This document shows, piece by piece, positions 63,201 to 64,000 of a DNA stretch of 64,000 nucleotides. Every line of letters starts with the position of its first letter. Position 1 is the first letter of the stretch. Under the pieces are notes generated by a model. The model did no database searches and was not told where the DNA came from. It saw nothing but the letters and a program-made list of their open reading frames with translations. Source of the DNA: Anseranas semipalmata (lineage: Eukaryota; Chordata; Aves; Anseriformes; Anseranatidae). Made by a program: the position numbers and the translations under genes. The stretch lies in assembly GCA_013399115.1 (NCBI GenBank), contig VXAA01006070.1:459150-523149 (forward strand), in the 5' to 3' direction.

Positions 63201-64000
63201 AATTAAACTCTGACTTGTGAGCGAGAGACATCTATTTCAAGCAAAGAAACACTTTATCATTCTGAATCTAACTGCCATGGCATGAGATGTAGGTCCCTGT
63301 TTATCTCTTCAGAGCTGTGCTACAGCATCAGTGCTAATCTCAGATCTGTGCTCTGCTCTCTGCAAAGACTCCCAAGTACCTCTCCTTATCGCTACAGAAA
63401 TTTTCAGCCTCTTCTCCAGAGACACCGAAGACCTGAACAGCAGGCATAGAAGCTGAGCAGGATAAACTGGTAGGCTGTTTTTTTTCAATGTAGTGCTGCA
63501 GCCATATTCTCAAATTGATGGCATTGGTGTCACTCGTTTAAGAATGGAGGATAAAATATCTTTTCCCCTAAGCCTCCAAAACCCGTCTGCACCAGCAACA
63601 GACCATCATTCCAGACCGACTCTCTGTTTTATTTGGGATCCTTCAAATCCCTGCTGGAAATGCAAAAACATTTTGATGAGCACAGAGACTGCTTTGGAAA
63701 CAAAGTACTTTTCCCCTGAGACATGGGAAAATTAACCCTAGTACTGCTTAGAAATCTAACAGATACTGATAACTAGGGATAATAAAGCAACCTAGTGGAA
63801 ATGCTGACTTGCAGCACCAAAGTCTGCTGAACAATGCTACAGCACTATGAACAAAAAATCAAAGGTTAATGGCCCTGTATCTTCTCTGAACAGCTGGTCC
63901 ATAGGTACAAGGGAGGAACAGGCTGGAATTTATTTAAGCCAAATTCCCTTGCAAGACATTCAAATTTTCAGTGAAGTTCGGTCAAGAATCAGCAACTCAA
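60299..64000 (-). other. MDGA2: MDGA2 upstream intron, incomplete at the window edge
   Basis: The preceding MAM exon (the part usually ending in a Y-H-M-Y-G-like motif) is not found up to 64,000, so this intron continues past the window. It includes a poly(A)/AAAAAG-like tract (60728-60765) and a T23 run (about 63036-63058). A plus-strand open frame at 61500-62066 (188 codons) has no recognisable domain and is probably chance. Confidence 0.75.

Noticed and set aside
1..64000. tRNA, rRNA, snRNA, CRISPR or bacterial-type gene clusters
   Set aside because: No B-box-like GGTTCGAATCC context, no spacer arrays and no operon-like runs of frames were found; the window is vertebrate non-coding DNA plus one gene end.

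Overview
This is a vertebrate, almost certainly avian, window. It carries several 5'-truncated CR1 non-LTR retrotransposons, some ending in the diagnostic ATTCTATG-type 3' repeat. It also contains the last three coding exons of a gene whose product matches MDGA2, with canonical GT-AG introns and no bacterial-style gene organisation. A run of 20 N (17423-17442) and single N bases at 5624 and 19534 point to a draft assembly. Species cannot be fixed from the sequence alone; a galliform such as chicken or a relative is plausible.

Layout. From about 1 to 51.8 kb I find no convincing protein-coding gene. This stretch is AT-rich, gene-desert-like DNA. It holds five clear CR1 copies (3.77-4.44 kb minus, 17.5-17.9 kb minus, 27.4-28.2 kb plus, 29.48-29.71 kb plus, 30.8-31.3 kb minus), one probable older CR1-like relic (36.45-36.64 kb), and many microsatellites. 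The microsatellites include a 30-copy perfect CTCTT array at 12.45-12.60 kb, a purine-only AAAAAG-type tract at 6.90-7.05 kb, AAT arrays, a CAGA array inside a CR1, and a TTTG/TTCC compound repeat. A 3'-UTR-like segment with a possible orphan terminal exon lies at 46.9-47.36 kb on the minus strand; it is speculative.

From 51.86 kb to the right edge the window is the 3' end of MDGA2 on the minus strand. Reading in the direction of transcription there is: an upstream intron running in from beyond 64,000; a 131-bp exon coding for the middle of the MAM domain (60168-60298); a 5.7-kb phase-0 intron; a 106-bp exon coding for the end of the MAM domain (54356-54461); a 495-bp phase-1 intron; and the terminal coding exon (53772-53860), which encodes the hydrophobic GPI-attachment signal and the stop. 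A probable 1.9-kb 3' UTR follows. It has a proximal cluster of AATAAA signals at 53630-53650 and a strong distal AATAAA with a GU-rich downstream element at 51874-51879.

MDGA2 is a GPI-anchored Ig/FNIII/MAM protein of neurons that binds neuroligins and restrains synapse formation. Only its membrane-proximal end is in this window. Everything to the left lies downstream of the gene and would be expected to hold regulatory rather than coding sequence. Candidate signals there include a perfect RFX X-box at 26655. No tRNA, rRNA, CRISPR array or new multi-gene system was recognised.
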